A DNA stretch of 64,000 nt. Source: Caulobacter sp. BK020 (GTDB taxonomy: Bacteria; Pseudomonadota; Alphaproteobacteria; Caulobacterales; Caulobacteraceae). The notes beneath the pieces are model-generated. The model did not search any database, was not told the DNA's origin, and saw only the letters and a list, made by a program, of their open reading frames with translations. A program made the translations under genes and the position numbers. The first letter of the stretch is position 1. Each line of letters opens with the position of its first letter. The DNA is taken from positions 124,001 through 188,000 of the forward strand of contig NZ_SLZL01000006.1 in assembly GCF_004342605.1 (NCBI RefSeq), in the 5' to 3' direction. Shown here in pieces: positions 46,688 to 56,639 of the stretch.

Positions 46688-48286
46688 ATGCGGCGCGTAG
46701 GGGTGGATAAGGTGGACACGGGCGTGGCGGCGAAAATCCAGGACATCGACGATACTCCCACCTTGCCGATGACCGGGGCGGCCTACCTGCCCGGCGCGGC
46801 CTATGACGAGATGATCGCCCACGGCGGAGACGTGCGGGCCCACTACGCGGCCTTGCAGAGCCGGATCTCCACCCTGGGCGCCGGCGAGCTGGCCGACCGC
46901 CAGCGGATGCTGGAGCGCTCGTTCCTGTTGCAGGGCATCACCTTCACCGTCTACGGGGCCGACAGCGCCACCGAGCGGATCATCCCCACCGACCTTTTCC
47001 CCCGCATCCTGCCGGCCCAGGAATGGGCCAAGATCGAGGCTGGCCTGACCCAGCGCCTTCAGGCGCTGAACATGTTCCTGGCCGACATCTATGGCGAGCA
47101 GCAGATCCTGATGGACGGGGTCGTGCCGCGCGAGCTGGTGCTGGGCGCGCCCTCGTACCGTCGCGAGATGCAGAACCTCTACGTGCCGCACAAGGCCTAC
47201 GCCAATGTCTGCGGCAGCGACCTGATCCGCGGCCAGGACGGCGAGTTCGCCGTGCTGGAGGACAATCTGCGCGTGCCGTCGGGCGTGTCCTACATGCTGG
47301 CCAATCGCGACGCCTCCAAGCGGACCTTCCCCGGCGCCTATCGCGAGGCCGGGGTGAGGCCGGTCGAGCGCTATCCCGACCTGCTGTTGGCCACGCTGAA
47401 GAGCATGAGCGCCGATTGGCGGCCGAACCCTCAGGTCGTGGTGCTGACTCCCGGGGTCTACAACTCGGCCTATTACGAGCACGCCTATCTGGCGCGGCTG
47501 ATGGGCGTGCCGCTGGTCGAGGGCCGCGACCTCGTGGTCCATGACAACATGGTCTACATGCGCACCACCACCGGCCTGCGGCGGGTGGACGTGATCTACC
47601 GCCGGGTGGACGACGACTTCATCGACCCCCTCACCTTCCGGCGCGATTCGTCGCTGGGCGCGGCGGGCCTGTTCAACGCCTACCGGGCCGGCAACGTGGT
47701 GATCTGCAACGCGCCGGGCACCGGCGTGGCCGACGACAAGGCGGTCTACGCCTTCGTGCCCGACATCATCCGCTACTATCTCGGCGAGGACGCCATCCTG
47801 CCAAACATCGAGACGTTCCTGTGCCGCGAGCCGGCCCAGCTGGGACACGTCCTCGACAACCTTGACAAGCTGGTGGTCAAGGCGGTGGGCGCCTCGGGCG
47901 GCTACGGCATGCTGGTAGGCCCCCACGCCTCGGCCCGGGAGCGCTCGGAATTCGCTGACGCCCTGAAGGCCGATCCGGCCAACTATATCGCCCAGCCGAC
48001 CATCCAGCTGTCGACCGCGCCCTGCCTCGTGGACGGCCGCATCGAGCCGCGCCACGTCGACCTGAGGCCGTTCATCCTGTCGGGCGAGAAGACCGTGGTC
48101 ACCCCCGGCGCCCTGACCCGCGTGGCGCTGAAGCGCGGCTCGCTGGTGGTCAATTCCAGCCAGGGCGGCGGCTCGAAGGACACCTGGGTGCTGGCCGAGG
48201 AGAACGGCCACAACGGCCATGGCCATGGGGGCAACGGCCACGGCGCCGACAAGGCCTCCGCCTCCAGCAAGGAGTCGCTCGCATGA
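46688..48286 (+). CDS. Circularly permuted ATP-grasp family protein
   Basis: 532 residues from the ATG at 46688; a GTG at 46712 after AGGGG is a good alternative. The body is the circularly permuted ATP-grasp type 2 family ([70 protein letters not shown]), linked by family to ATP-dependent amide or peptide bond formation. A histidine- and glycine-rich tail ([14 protein letters not shown], about 508-521) may bind metal or be disordered. The gene overlaps the alpha-E gene by four bases. The substrate is unknown. Confidence 0.9.
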   Translation: MRRVGVDKVDTGVAAKIQDIDDTPTLPMTGAAYLPGAAYDEMIAHGGDVRAHYAALQSRISTLGAGELADRQRMLERSFLLQGITFTVYGADSATERIIPTDLFPRILPAQEWAKIEAGLTQRLQALNMFLADIYGEQQILMDGVVPRELVLGAPSYRREMQNLYVPHKAYANVCGSDLIRGQDGEFAVLEDNLRVPSGVSYMLANRDASKRTFPGAYREAGVRPVERYPDLLLATLKSMSADWRPNPQVVVLTPGVYNSAYYEHAYLARLMGVPLVEGRDLVVHDNMVYMRTTTGLRRVDVIYRRVDDDFIDPLTFRRDSSLGAAGLFNAYRAGNVVICNAPGTGVADDKAVYAFVPDIIRYYLGEDAILPNIETFLCREPAQLGHVLDNLDKLVVKAVGASGGYGMLVGPHASARERSEFADALKADPANYIAQPTIQLSTAPCLVDGRIEPRHVDLRPFILSGEKTVVTPGALTRVALKRGSLVVNSSQGGGSKDTWVLAEENGHNGHGHGGNGHGADKASASSKESLA

Positions 48287-49218
48287 TGCTGGCCCGCGTC
48301 GCCGACAGCCTCTACTGGCTGGGCCGCTACATCGAGCGGGCCGAGCACCTGTCGCGCCTGTCGACGGTGATGCTCAACGCCACCCTCGACCAGACCGACA
48401 CCGGGGCCGAGGCCGTACGCATCGCCCTGTCGGCGGTCGGCGAGACCGACCTGACCGCCGGCGCCTTCGAGGCGGCCAAGGGCCTGGTCCTGGACCGGAC
48501 GGATCCCAACTCGGTGGTCTCCTCCCTGGCCCGGGCCCGGGAGAACGCCCGCCAGGTCCGCGACCAGATCACCACCGAGACCTGGGAGCGGCTGAACCTG
48601 CTCTATCTGAAGGTCATGGACCGCAACGCCGGCCGCGAGTTCGCCGACAATTCGGTGACCTTCCTGCACGACATCATCGCCGACGTGCACCTGTTCAAGG
48701 GCGCGGCCGACACCACCATGAGCCATGGCGAAAGCTGGCGGTTCATGATGGTGGGCATGTATCTCGAGCGGGCCCAGTTGATCGCCGGCCTGCTGGAGGC
48801 CTGCTTCGCCGAGGGCAGTCCCAGGGTCAACGACCACCTGGCCCTGGTCAGCCTGCTGCGGATGGGCTGCGCGCTAGAGCCCTATCTGCGGGTCTACACC
48901 GCCGAGATCGAGCCGCGGCACATCCTGGAGTTCATGGTCTTCGACGAGGACTTCCCGCGCTCGATCCGCTTCGCCACCAGCCAGATCGAAAAGCACCTCA
49001 GCGAACTGGCCCGGCATGTCGAGGCCACCGGGCGCGCCGCCCCCGAACGGCTGGCCGGCCGGCTGAAGGCCCGGCTGGAGTTCGCCGACGTCGGCGAGCT
49101 GGAAACCCAGGGCGCGGGCGAGCTCCTGACCACCGTCGCCAACGAATGCGCCCGCATCCACCAGGCGATCTATGAGACTTTCGTCGCCTACCCCCTGGAA
49201 ATGCGCCTACCCGCCTAG
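48283..49218 (+). CDS. Alpha-E domain protein (DUF403)
   Basis: 311 residues, almost entirely alpha-helical, beginning [20 protein letters not shown], the signature of the alpha-E family. No catalytic motif is evident. Proteins of this family are nearly always encoded with the permuted ATP-grasp protein and a transglutaminase, as here, and are thought to act in the same complex. Translation is coupled to the ATP-grasp gene by an ATGA overlap. Confidence 0.9.
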   Translation: MMLARVADSLYWLGRYIERAEHLSRLSTVMLNATLDQTDTGAEAVRIALSAVGETDLTAGAFEAAKGLVLDRTDPNSVVSSLARARENARQVRDQITTETWERLNLLYLKVMDRNAGREFADNSVTFLHDIIADVHLFKGAADTTMSHGESWRFMMVGMYLERAQLIAGLLEACFAEGSPRVNDHLALVSLLRMGCALEPYLRVYTAEIEPRHILEFMVFDEDFPRSIRFATSQIEKHLSELARHVEATGRAAPERLAGRLKARLEFADVGELETQGAGELLTTVANECARIHQAIYETFVAYPLEMRLPA

Positions 49219-49242
49219 AATGCCTGCTTAGGAATACCGCCC

Positions 49243-50232
49243 GTGCTGCTCGAGATCCGCCACGTCACCCAGTACCATTACGAGCGGCCCGTCCGCGAAA
49301 GCCTGATGGAGCTGTGGATGCAGCCCCAGAAAGGGGCGCGCCAGCGGCTGGTCAGCTTCGAGCTGGACATCGAGCCGGCGGCCCAGGTGTTCTCCTATGC
49401 CGACAGCTTCGGCAACGCCGTCTACCATTTCGACGTGCCCCAGCCGCACGACGGCCTGACGATCATCGCCCGCTCGGCGGTCGAGACCGAGCCGGTCCAC
49501 GAATGGCCCGTGCCGCTGGACATGGGCGAGTGGGAGCGGCTGAAAAGCGCCTTCGTCAAGGGCGAGTGCTTCGACTACCTGCAGCCGCACGGCTTCGTCC
49601 ACGTGACGCCGGCCCTGGAAACCTTCATCGCTGAGCACGACCTGGACGCCCTGCGCCGCCGCGATCCGTTCTCGGCGGTCCAGGCCCTGTGCGATACGAT
49701 CTATAAGGCCTTCGAGTACCAGCCCGGCGTCACCGACGCCGATAGCCCGATCGACTTGGCGCTGAGCGCTGGCCGCGGGGTCTGCCAGGACTTCGCCCAC
49801 ATCATGTTGGCCGTCTGTCGCGCCTGGGGCATCCCGGCCCGCTACGTCTCCGGCTACCTGTTCACCGACCGCGAGGCCGGCGACCGCTCCGACCCCGACG
49901 CCACCCACGCCTGGGTCGAGGTGTTCCTGCCCAGCTATCGCTGGGTCGGCTTCGACCCGACCAACAATGTGATGACCGGAGAGCGCCACGTGGCCGTGGC
50001 CGTGGGCCGTGACTATGGCGACGTCACGCCGTCGCGCGGCGTCTACAAGGGCGATTCCGAGAGCCACCTGGCGGTCGGCGTCTCGGTGCGGCGGGCCCGG
50101 GCGGCGGTGGCCGAGCCGGAATTCCTGCGCCTGCCCCGTCCCTCCGCCCCGTTCGGTTCGGCCAACCGCCGCCGGGCCAGCGCCGACGCCATCCGCGAAC
50201 AGCAGCAGCGCCAGCAGCAGCAGCAGCAGTAG
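49243..50232 (+). CDS. Transglutaminase-like cysteine protease-fold protein
   Basis: 329 residues from a GTG at 49243. An N-terminal beta region typical of bacterial transglutaminases (LLEIRHVTQYHYERPV) is followed by the catalytic core with Cys181 in GRGVCQDFAHIMLAVCRAWG, His222 in DATHAWVEVFLP and Asp238 in WVGFDPTNN. Such domains cleave or form amide bonds. A polyglutamine tail ends the protein and is encoded by CAG repeats. It is the third gene of the ATP-grasp/alpha-E cluster. Confidence 0.92.
   Translation: MLLEIRHVTQYHYERPVRESLMELWMQPQKGARQRLVSFELDIEPAAQVFSYADSFGNAVYHFDVPQPHDGLTIIARSAVETEPVHEWPVPLDMGEWERLKSAFVKGECFDYLQPHGFVHVTPALETFIAEHDLDALRRRDPFSAVQALCDTIYKAFEYQPGVTDADSPIDLALSAGRGVCQDFAHIMLAVCRAWGIPARYVSGYLFTDREAGDRSDPDATHAWVEVFLPSYRWVGFDPTNNVMTGERHVAVAVGRDYGDVTPSRGVYKGDSESHLAVGVSVRRARAAVAEPEFLRLPRPSAPFGSANRRRASADAIREQQQRQQQQQQ
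50201..50230 (+). repeat. CAG microsatellite encoding a polyglutamine tail
   Basis: A run of CAG codons, interrupted once by CGC, encodes QQQRQQQQQQQ at the extreme C terminus of the transglutaminase-like protein. Such repeats can change length by slippage. The tail lies outside the catalytic fold. Confidence 0.85.
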
Positions 50233-50244
50233 GGGCTCGCCTAC

Positions 50245-51264
<1,020 letters not shown>

Positions 51265-51288
51265 GGGAGCGTCTTCGTTCCGGTCAAT

Positions 51289-52149
51289 CTAGTGGCCGCC
51301 GCCGCGCTTGACGTCGGGCTGGGCGATCTCGAGCACGCTCTTAAGCACCAGGGTCACGATCGCCAGCAGGCACAGCAGGGCGGCGACGGCGAAGGCGGAA
51401 ACGAAATCATACTCGTTGTAGAGGATTTCGACGTGCAGCGGCATGGTGTTGGTCAGGCCGCGGATATGGCCGCTGACCACCGAGACGGCGCCGAACTCGC
51501 CCATGGCCCGGGCGTTGCACAGCAGGACGCCGTACAGCAGCCCCCAGCGCACGTTGGGCGCGGTCACCCGCCAGAAGGTGTAGAGGCCCGAGGCGCCCAT
51601 CGAGACGGCGGCCTCCTCTTCCGACACGCCCTGCTCCTGCATCAGCGGGATCAGTTCGCGGGCGATGAACGGGAAGGTCACGAAGATCGTCGCCAGCACG
51701 ATGCCCGGTACGGCGAAGATGATCTTGATGTCGTGGTCGATCAGGTGCTCGCCGAACCAGCCCTGCAGGCCGAAGACCAGCACGTAGATCAGGCCGGCCA
51801 CCACCGGCGACACCGAGAACGGCAGGTCGATCAGGGTGATCAGCAGCGGCTTGCCCGGAAAGTCGTGCTTGGCGATCGCCCAGGCGGCGCACAGGCCGAA
51901 CAGGGCGTTGAACGGCACGGCGATCCCGGCGGTGATCAGGGTCAGCTTGATCGCCGCCCAGGCGTCAGGCGTGGCGACGGCGTCCAGCGCCGGCCCCAGG
52001 CCCTTGCGCAGGGCCTCGGCGAACACCGCCACGAGGGGCAGGATCAGGACCAGACCCAGGAAGGCCAGGACCAGGCCGATGATCACGATCTTGGCCCACA
52101 GCGGATCATCGGTCGGATGGCGGAAGTCCGCCTTGGTCGCGACAGCCAT
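51289..52149 (-). CDS. cysW: Sulfate ABC transporter permease CysW
   Basis: 286 residues with six hydrophobic helices. The coupling motif EEEAAVSMGASGLYTFWRVT lies about two thirds along and ARAMGEFGAVSVVSGHIRG follows, both typical of CysW. It forms the inner-membrane channel with CysT. The start codon overlaps the cysT stop (TGATG). Confidence 0.94.
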   Translation of the reverse strand: MAVATKADFRHPTDDPLWAKIVIIGLVLAFLGLVLILPLVAVFAEALRKGLGPALDAVATPDAWAAIKLTLITAGIAVPFNALFGLCAAWAIAKHDFPGKPLLITLIDLPFSVSPVVAGLIYVLVFGLQGWFGEHLIDHDIKIIFAVPGIVLATIFVTFPFIARELIPLMQEQGVSEEEAAVSMGASGLYTFWRVTAPNVRWGLLYGVLLCNARAMGEFGAVSVVSGHIRGLTNTMPLHVEILYNEYDFVSAFAVAALLCLLAIVTLVLKSVLEIAQPDVKRGGGH

Positions 52150-53015
52150 CAGACGAACCTCCGCGACCAGGCCTGGATGGCGTTGATGACCAGCAGCATC
52201 AGGAACGAGACGCCCAGCATGACCAGGGCGATGCCCGCGGCGTTGGCGTATTCGAACTGCTCCAGCTGGATGATGATCAGCAGGGGCGCGATCTCGGACT
52301 TGTAGGGCATGTTGCCGGCGATGAAGATCACCGAGCCATACTCCCCCACCCCTCGGGCGAAGGCCAGGGCGAAGCCGGTCAGCCAGGCGGGGCCGAGGGC
52401 CGGCAGGATGATCCGGGCGATGGTGGCGAAACGGCCCGCGCCCAGGCTGGCCGCGGCTTCTTCAACATCCTCGGAGAGGTCGCGCATCACCGGCTCCAGG
52501 GTGCGGACCACGAACGGCAGGCCGATGAAGATCAGGGCGATGGTGACGCCGACGGGATTGTAGGCGGCCTTGATTCCCAGCGGGGTCAGGTACTGCCCGA
52601 CCCAGCCGTTGGGCGCGTACAGCGTCGCCAGGGCGATGCCGGCCACGGCGGTCGGCAGGGCGAACGGCAGGTCGACAAGGGCGTTGACCACCGCCTTGCC
52701 GGGGAACTGGTAGCGGACCAGGGCCCAGGTGGTCAGCACCCCGAACACGCCGTTGATCACCGCCGCCACGAAGGCCGCGCCGAAGGTCAGGCGATAGGCC
52801 GCGACGGCGCGTTCCGAAAAGGCGGCGGCCAGGAACTGGGCCGGCGACTGGCTGAAGGCCTTGATCGCCACGGCCGACAGCGGGATCAGCACGATCAGCG
52901 ACAGGATGGTCAGGGTCACGCCCAGGGTCAGGCCGAAACCCGGAATGGCCGAGCGCCGGCGAAACAGCGGGCGGCGCGGAGCGCGGGGCGGCGCGGAGAT
53001 CGTCTCGGCGGTCAT
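52149..53015 (-). CDS. cysT: Sulfate ABC transporter permease CysT/CysU
   Basis: 288 residues from the ATG at 53015; an ATG at 53036 is equally possible. Six hydrophobic helices are present, with the coupling motif EDVEEAAASLGAGRFATIAR and FARGVGEYGSVIFIAGNMP, as in CysT. It is the first gene of the operon cysT-cysW-cysA. No periplasmic sulfate-binding protein gene lies upstream; that side is non-coding for about 950 bases. Confidence 0.93.
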   Translation of the reverse strand: MTAETISAPPRAPRRPLFRRRSAIPGFGLTLGVTLTILSLIVLIPLSAVAIKAFSQSPAQFLAAAFSERAVAAYRLTFGAAFVAAVINGVFGVLTTWALVRYQFPGKAVVNALVDLPFALPTAVAGIALATLYAPNGWVGQYLTPLGIKAAYNPVGVTIALIFIGLPFVVRTLEPVMRDLSEDVEEAAASLGAGRFATIARIILPALGPAWLTGFALAFARGVGEYGSVIFIAGNMPYKSEIAPLLIIIQLEQFEYANAAGIALVMLGVSFLMLLVINAIQAWSRRFV

Positions 53016-53220
53016 CGGGTGATCGTCGTCCAGCATCCGCGTCGGGCCCCGGAAGGAGCCATGAAAACAGGAACGCGCCAAGCCGCGAAATGGGCAAGGT
53101 GCGGTGAAGTTGGAGCGGCTTAAATCCCTACACGGCCAGTCGGGTCAATTGAGTTCATCGAACGGGGCGGACAGAAAAACTGTGGGGGCAAGGTCGGGAC
53201 CCACGCCACTTGCCCCCTAC

Positions 53221-53384
53221 GGATCGCTTCGCGATCGTCTTCCCCATGCCGCCCCTCCCCCTGCGGGGGAGGCGATCGCGCAGCGATCGGTGGGGGGAGT
53301 TTGGGGTCGTCGATCCGGGTTGTGGCCGTCTGCCGATCACGCCCCCTCCGTCGGCTTCGCCGACACCTCCCCCACGGGGGGAGG
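53221..53384. repeat. Cluster of REP-like palindromic repeats (two inverted bipartite copies)
   Basis: Five short hairpins follow each other: GATCGC-ttc-GCGATC (53222-53236), CCTCCCCC-tgc-GGGGGAGG (53254-53272), CGATCGC-gca-GCGATCG (53273-53289), GTCGGC-ttc-GCCGAC (53350-53364) and CCTCCCCC with GGGGGAGG (53366-53384). A CCTCCCCC hairpin next to a second hairpin forms a bipartite unit. The unit appears twice in opposite orientation, as in bacterial interspersed palindromic elements. Confidence 0.75.
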
Positions 53385-53439
53385 ATCTTGCATGCAAGGC
53401 TTCGCGATCTCACGCAATCGCTCGCTGAGCTGATGGGAA

Positions 53440-53870
53440 GGGTGCGAAGCGCCCGGGCCTCGCCCGGAGCAGCTTTGATGTTGTTACCGTTTCGACGAAG
53501 TCAGGCGCTTCGCGTGGAGCCGTTATCCGAGAGCGTCCGGTAGGCAGCGGTTTTAGCGCTTAGCCGGTCTCATTCGCCCCCGACGGGCGGGCCAGGGCGG
53601 CGAGCCCTGGTCCCGGACCGTGCGAGTAACCCCCTCGCACCTGCTGGCCGCATCCGCCTATCCCGGGCGCCGAAGCTTCGTCGCGACTGAGGCGAACCTG
53701 CTGCGAACCGACCTGGGACGTCCCCGAAGGAACACGGCGGACAAGGCCTACCCGCTCGTCCACCCCCGAAAGCCGCATCGGTCGCCGTACGTGCGCCCTC
53801 CCCATGCTCTCAGGTGCAAGCAGTATGGGGCAGGCTGGAAACCCAAGGATCGGAAACGTGCGTTTTCCTC
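53440..53870. ncRNA. Candidate structured RNA or RNA element, unidentified
   Basis: This stretch carries many perfect inverted repeats: GCGAAGCGCC (53444-53453) with GGCGCTTCGC (53504-53513) enclosing CCGGGC-ctc-GCCCGG; CCAGGGC-ggcga-GCCCTGG near 53590; GTGCGAG-taacccc-CTCGCAC near 53621; and CCCCAT with ATGGGG near 53800-53830. No reading frame looks like protein. The spacing and nesting suggest a folded RNA rather than a terminator. I could not match it to tmRNA, RNase P RNA, SRP RNA, 6S RNA or a riboswitch. Strand and ends are unknown. Confidence 0.4.
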
Positions 53871-53986
53871 CAAGGCTTTGATCTTTTTCGATGTTGTTTC
53901 GATGATCGCGGGGATAGGCGCGCGAACCATGGACACTGGGTTCATCGCATGGCTGAATCGCGGCCTAGATTGGGGGCTTTCCAGAC

Positions 53987-54736
53987 ATGACCGACGCCGC
54001 AGTGCAAAGGGGCTTCGAAGCTGCGCGCGTGTTGAAGCACGCCACGACGATCTTCCGGCGCGACGCTTTCAAGATCCTGCTGTTTTCAGCGCTTTTCGTC
54101 GCCCTGCCCGACCGGGGCATGAACGCCCTGACCCGGGTCTTCAGCAGGCCCGAGACAGGCTACGCCGTTCCGAATACCTGGATCATGCTCTTAGTCAGCC
54201 TGCTGGTGTCCATGCTCGGCTCGGTCGCCTTGCAGGCCGCGATCTCTCGCAGCGCCCTGAGCAGGCTGGAAGGCCCTCACACGGCCGGCGCCGCGTCGTT
54301 CGGCGACCTCCGCGACTACCTGATGCTGCTGGCGCTCGGCGTCGTCACCAGCCTGGGAATCTTGGGAGGATTCGTCCTGCTGTTCATTCCCGGCGTCATC
54401 CTCTCCCTGGCGTGGATGGTGGTGGTTCCGGCCATGGTGACCGAACGCCTGGGCGTATGGAACGCGATCCGACGCAGCAACAGGCTGACGGGTGAGCGGC
54501 GCGGCGCGATCTTCGGACTGTCGCTGGCGGTCGGCCTGGTCTGGTTCGTCTTTGCCTGGCTTATCCAACTCGCCGCCAGCGCGGTCGGAAACCCCGTCGT
54601 CGACGCGATCGCGGAGCCGGCGATGCAGGCCCTGTTAAGCATCGTCAACGCGCTCCTCGCTGTCTCGGTCTATTACGAACTGCGCTGGAGCAAGGAAGGC
54701 ACGCCGGCCGAAAGCCTGGCCGCGGTCTTCGCCTAA
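53987..54736 (+). CDS. Multi-pass membrane protein of unknown function
   Basis: 249 residues with about five hydrophobic segments (near 30-50, 65-85, 110-140, 180-205 and 218-235). The middle part (LLFIPGVILSLAWMVVVPAM, ERLGVWNAIRRSNRLTGERR) resembles the membrane region found in YciC-like proteins and in glycerophosphodiester phosphodiesterase membrane domains. No catalytic residues are evident. Its stop overlaps the 3' end of the convergent RDD gene by four bases. Confidence 0.8.
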   Translation: MTDAAVQRGFEAARVLKHATTIFRRDAFKILLFSALFVALPDRGMNALTRVFSRPETGYAVPNTWIMLLVSLLVSMLGSVALQAAISRSALSRLEGPHTAGAASFGDLRDYLMLLALGVVTSLGILGGFVLLFIPGVILSLAWMVVVPAMVTERLGVWNAIRRSNRLTGERRGAIFGLSLAVGLVWFVFAWLIQLAASAVGNPVVDAIAEPAMQALLSIVNALLAVSVYYELRWSKEGTPAESLAAVFA

Positions 54737-55644
54737 CCCTTGTCGAACTTGTCCTTGCGGCGCTTGCCCAGCAGCAGTCGGGACTCCAGCCGGCCGCGCA
54801 GGCCGGCGTAATAGGCGGCCAGGAAGTCGCCGTTCGACTCGTCGGGCGCGGCGTTCCAGCCGATCTTCAGGCGGATACGGGCGGCGACCAGGGCGATGGT
54901 CTTGGTTTCATAGCGACGCAGCACGTCCTCCAGCACATGCAGCTCCTTGACCCCGTAGGCGTCCAGCTGGGCCATGGTGAACCGAAAGCGGTCCACGGCC
55001 GGTCGCGAGGTCTCCACCAGGTCGGGCGCCAGCTTACGGGTCGGGGCCTTGACCACCCAGGTGCCGGCCACCAGGTCGCCCACCCGCAGGCGGTCGCGGT
55101 TGAACAGCGGGAACAGCAGGAAGACCGCGCACCACAGCAGGCCGGCCAGACTGATCCACGCTCCCACCTGGTCGCCCTGCGTGGCCAGGAAGCTGAGCGG
55201 CAGGTAGAGCTCGATCTCGCGCATGGCGTTGCGGGCGAAGATGGCGTCGGCGGTCAGGCGGCCGCCGTTGCGGGCGGCCACGCGCAGGCCCATGGCCCGC
55301 TTGCCCGGCGTCGCCGCGCCCGGGGTCAGCTCGAACAGCACGAAATAAAGGTTGCGCAGCACGAAGAAGACCAGCACCGCCACCGTGCCGATCACCTCGC
55401 CGCCCTTGCCCTTCGAGCCGATCATCGCCAGTCCCGCCAGCAGGGCGAAGGCGATCAGCGTCCCGACCATGATCAGCAGGTCAATCAGCAGGGCCGCGGC
55501 GCGTTCGCCCGCGTCGCCCAGGCGCAGCTTCAGGTCGACGCCCTCCGGCGTGACCAGCGAGCGGGCCCGGCGATCGTCGCCGGCGTCCAGCTGCGCGATC
55601 GCCGCCGGCGCGGCGGCCTTGGCCTTCTTGCGGGCCGCTCTCAT
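54733..55644 (-). CDS. RDD-family membrane protein
   Basis: 303 residues. The RDD domain occupies about 40-190, with the arginine and aspartate residues in LGDAGERAAALLIDLLIMVG and PGKRAMGLRVAARNGGRLTA. A soluble C-terminal part of about 100 residues is added. The function of RDD proteins is mostly unknown; some are transporters. It is the last gene of a six-gene run with SpoIIM-like, DUF58, MoxR, DUF4350 and DUF4129 genes, and its start overlaps the SpoIIM-like stop by four bases. Confidence 0.88.
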   Translation of the reverse strand: MRAARKKAKAAAPAAIAQLDAGDDRRARSLVTPEGVDLKLRLGDAGERAAALLIDLLIMVGTLIAFALLAGLAMIGSKGKGGEVIGTVAVLVFFVLRNLYFVLFELTPGAATPGKRAMGLRVAARNGGRLTADAIFARNAMREIELYLPLSFLATQGDQVGAWISLAGLLWCAVFLLFPLFNRDRLRVGDLVAGTWVVKAPTRKLAPDLVETSRPAVDRFRFTMAQLDAYGVKELHVLEDVLRRYETKTIALVAARIRLKIGWNAAPDESNGDFLAAYYAGLRGRLESRLLLGKRRKDKFDKG

Positions 55645-56639
55645 CGGGCGACGCTCCGGCGGCGGGGCAGGTAGAGATAGGCCGGCCAGGCGACCAGGGT
55701 GAGGAGGCCGATCCCGTAGCGGGCGAAGTCGTTCTGGATCACCTGGCGCCCGACGCCCTCCAGGATCCCGGCGCAGAACAGCATGACCACCACCCCGCCC
55801 ATCAGGGTGGCCGCCTGGCGTCCCGCCTGGGTCATGGCCGCCGGGCGGGAAAGGTCGCCGGGGAAGGCCAGGGTCCAGCCGATCCGCAGGCCCGCCGCGC
55901 CCGCCAGGATCACGGCCGAGATCTCGGTCACCCCGTGGATCGCCAGCCAGCCGCCGGCCTCGAAGGCCAGCCCTTTCATGGCGAACGCCGCCAGGAAGGC
56001 CCCCAACATCGCGCCGTTATAGGCCATCAGCATCGAGGTCGGCAGGCAGAAGGCGAACCCCAGGGCGAAGGCGAAGATCGCCACGCCGGAATTGTGGGTG
56101 AACAGGAAGGCGGCGAACACCGACAGGCCCTTGTGCTCGCCGTGGTCGTAGAGCGTGGCCCGCATGGCCTCGACCGACGCCGTCGGTCCCCGACCGCCCG
56201 CCAGGTCGCCCGGCACGAAGGCGCTGAACCAGTCGGGGTCGTGCAGGGTCAGGAAATAGGCGGCCAACACCCCGACCACGGTCAGCAGGAGGCTGGCCAG
56301 GGTTTCGCGCCACAGCGCCTTGGCGGCGTCGGGCCAGGCATGGCCGAAGAAGCCGCCCAGTCGCTCGAGGAAGTTCGACCGCGTGCCGTAGACCAGGAAA
56401 TAGGCCCGGGTGCTCAGGCTCTCCAGATAGTCGACCAGGCCCTGGTCCAGCGATGTGGCGCGGGCCACCGACAGCGACGACAGGGCCTGGCGGTACAGCA
56501 CCGGCAGGACCAGCAGCTCTTCGTCGCTCAGCGCCTTGGCCGAGCCCTTGCCGACCCTGGTCAGCAGCTTCTCCAGCCGCCCCCAGTCGGCCTCGCGCTC
56601 GGCCCGGAAACGGTAGCTCTTCAGCTGCAGCTCGGCCAT
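55641..56639 (-). CDS. Stage II sporulation protein M-like (DUF95) membrane protein
   Basis: 332 residues. A soluble N-terminal helical region (about 1-100) is followed by five or six membrane helices, with the characteristic HNSGVAIFAFALGFAFCLPT and HGVTEISAVILAGAAGLRIG motifs of SpoIIM relatives. In non-sporulating bacteria the function is unknown. The operon context with MoxR and DUF58 is widespread. It overlaps DUF58 by one base and RDD by four. Confidence 0.9.
   Translation of the reverse strand: MAELQLKSYRFRAEREADWGRLEKLLTRVGKGSAKALSDEELLVLPVLYRQALSSLSVARATSLDQGLVDYLESLSTRAYFLVYGTRSNFLERLGGFFGHAWPDAAKALWRETLASLLLTVVGVLAAYFLTLHDPDWFSAFVPGDLAGGRGPTASVEAMRATLYDHGEHKGLSVFAAFLFTHNSGVAIFAFALGFAFCLPTSMLMAYNGAMLGAFLAAFAMKGLAFEAGGWLAIHGVTEISAVILAGAAGLRIGWTLAFPGDLSRPAAMTQAGRQAATLMGGVVVMLFCAGILEGVGRQVIQNDFARYGIGLLTLVAWPAYLYLPRRRSVAR

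Larger units (their letters stand above)
53037..53986. other. Long non-coding region: REP-like palindromes, then a structured segment
   Basis: About 950 bases without a believable gene. Positions 53037-53160 should hold the cys operon promoter. Positions 53205-53390 hold REP-like palindromes. Positions 53440-53870 are packed with inverted repeats and may encode a structured RNA. The last 110 bases should contain the promoter of the membrane protein gene at 53987. Open frames here show no protein-like sequence. Confidence 0.7.

Noticed and set aside
53440..53870. tmRNA, RNase P RNA, SRP RNA, 6S RNA or group II intron
   Set aside because: I looked for a tag-peptide frame and T-arm, for GAGGAAAGTCC, for GGTCAGG with GGAAGG, and for an intron domain V with a reverse transcriptase. 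None is present in recognisable form, so the segment is left unassigned.
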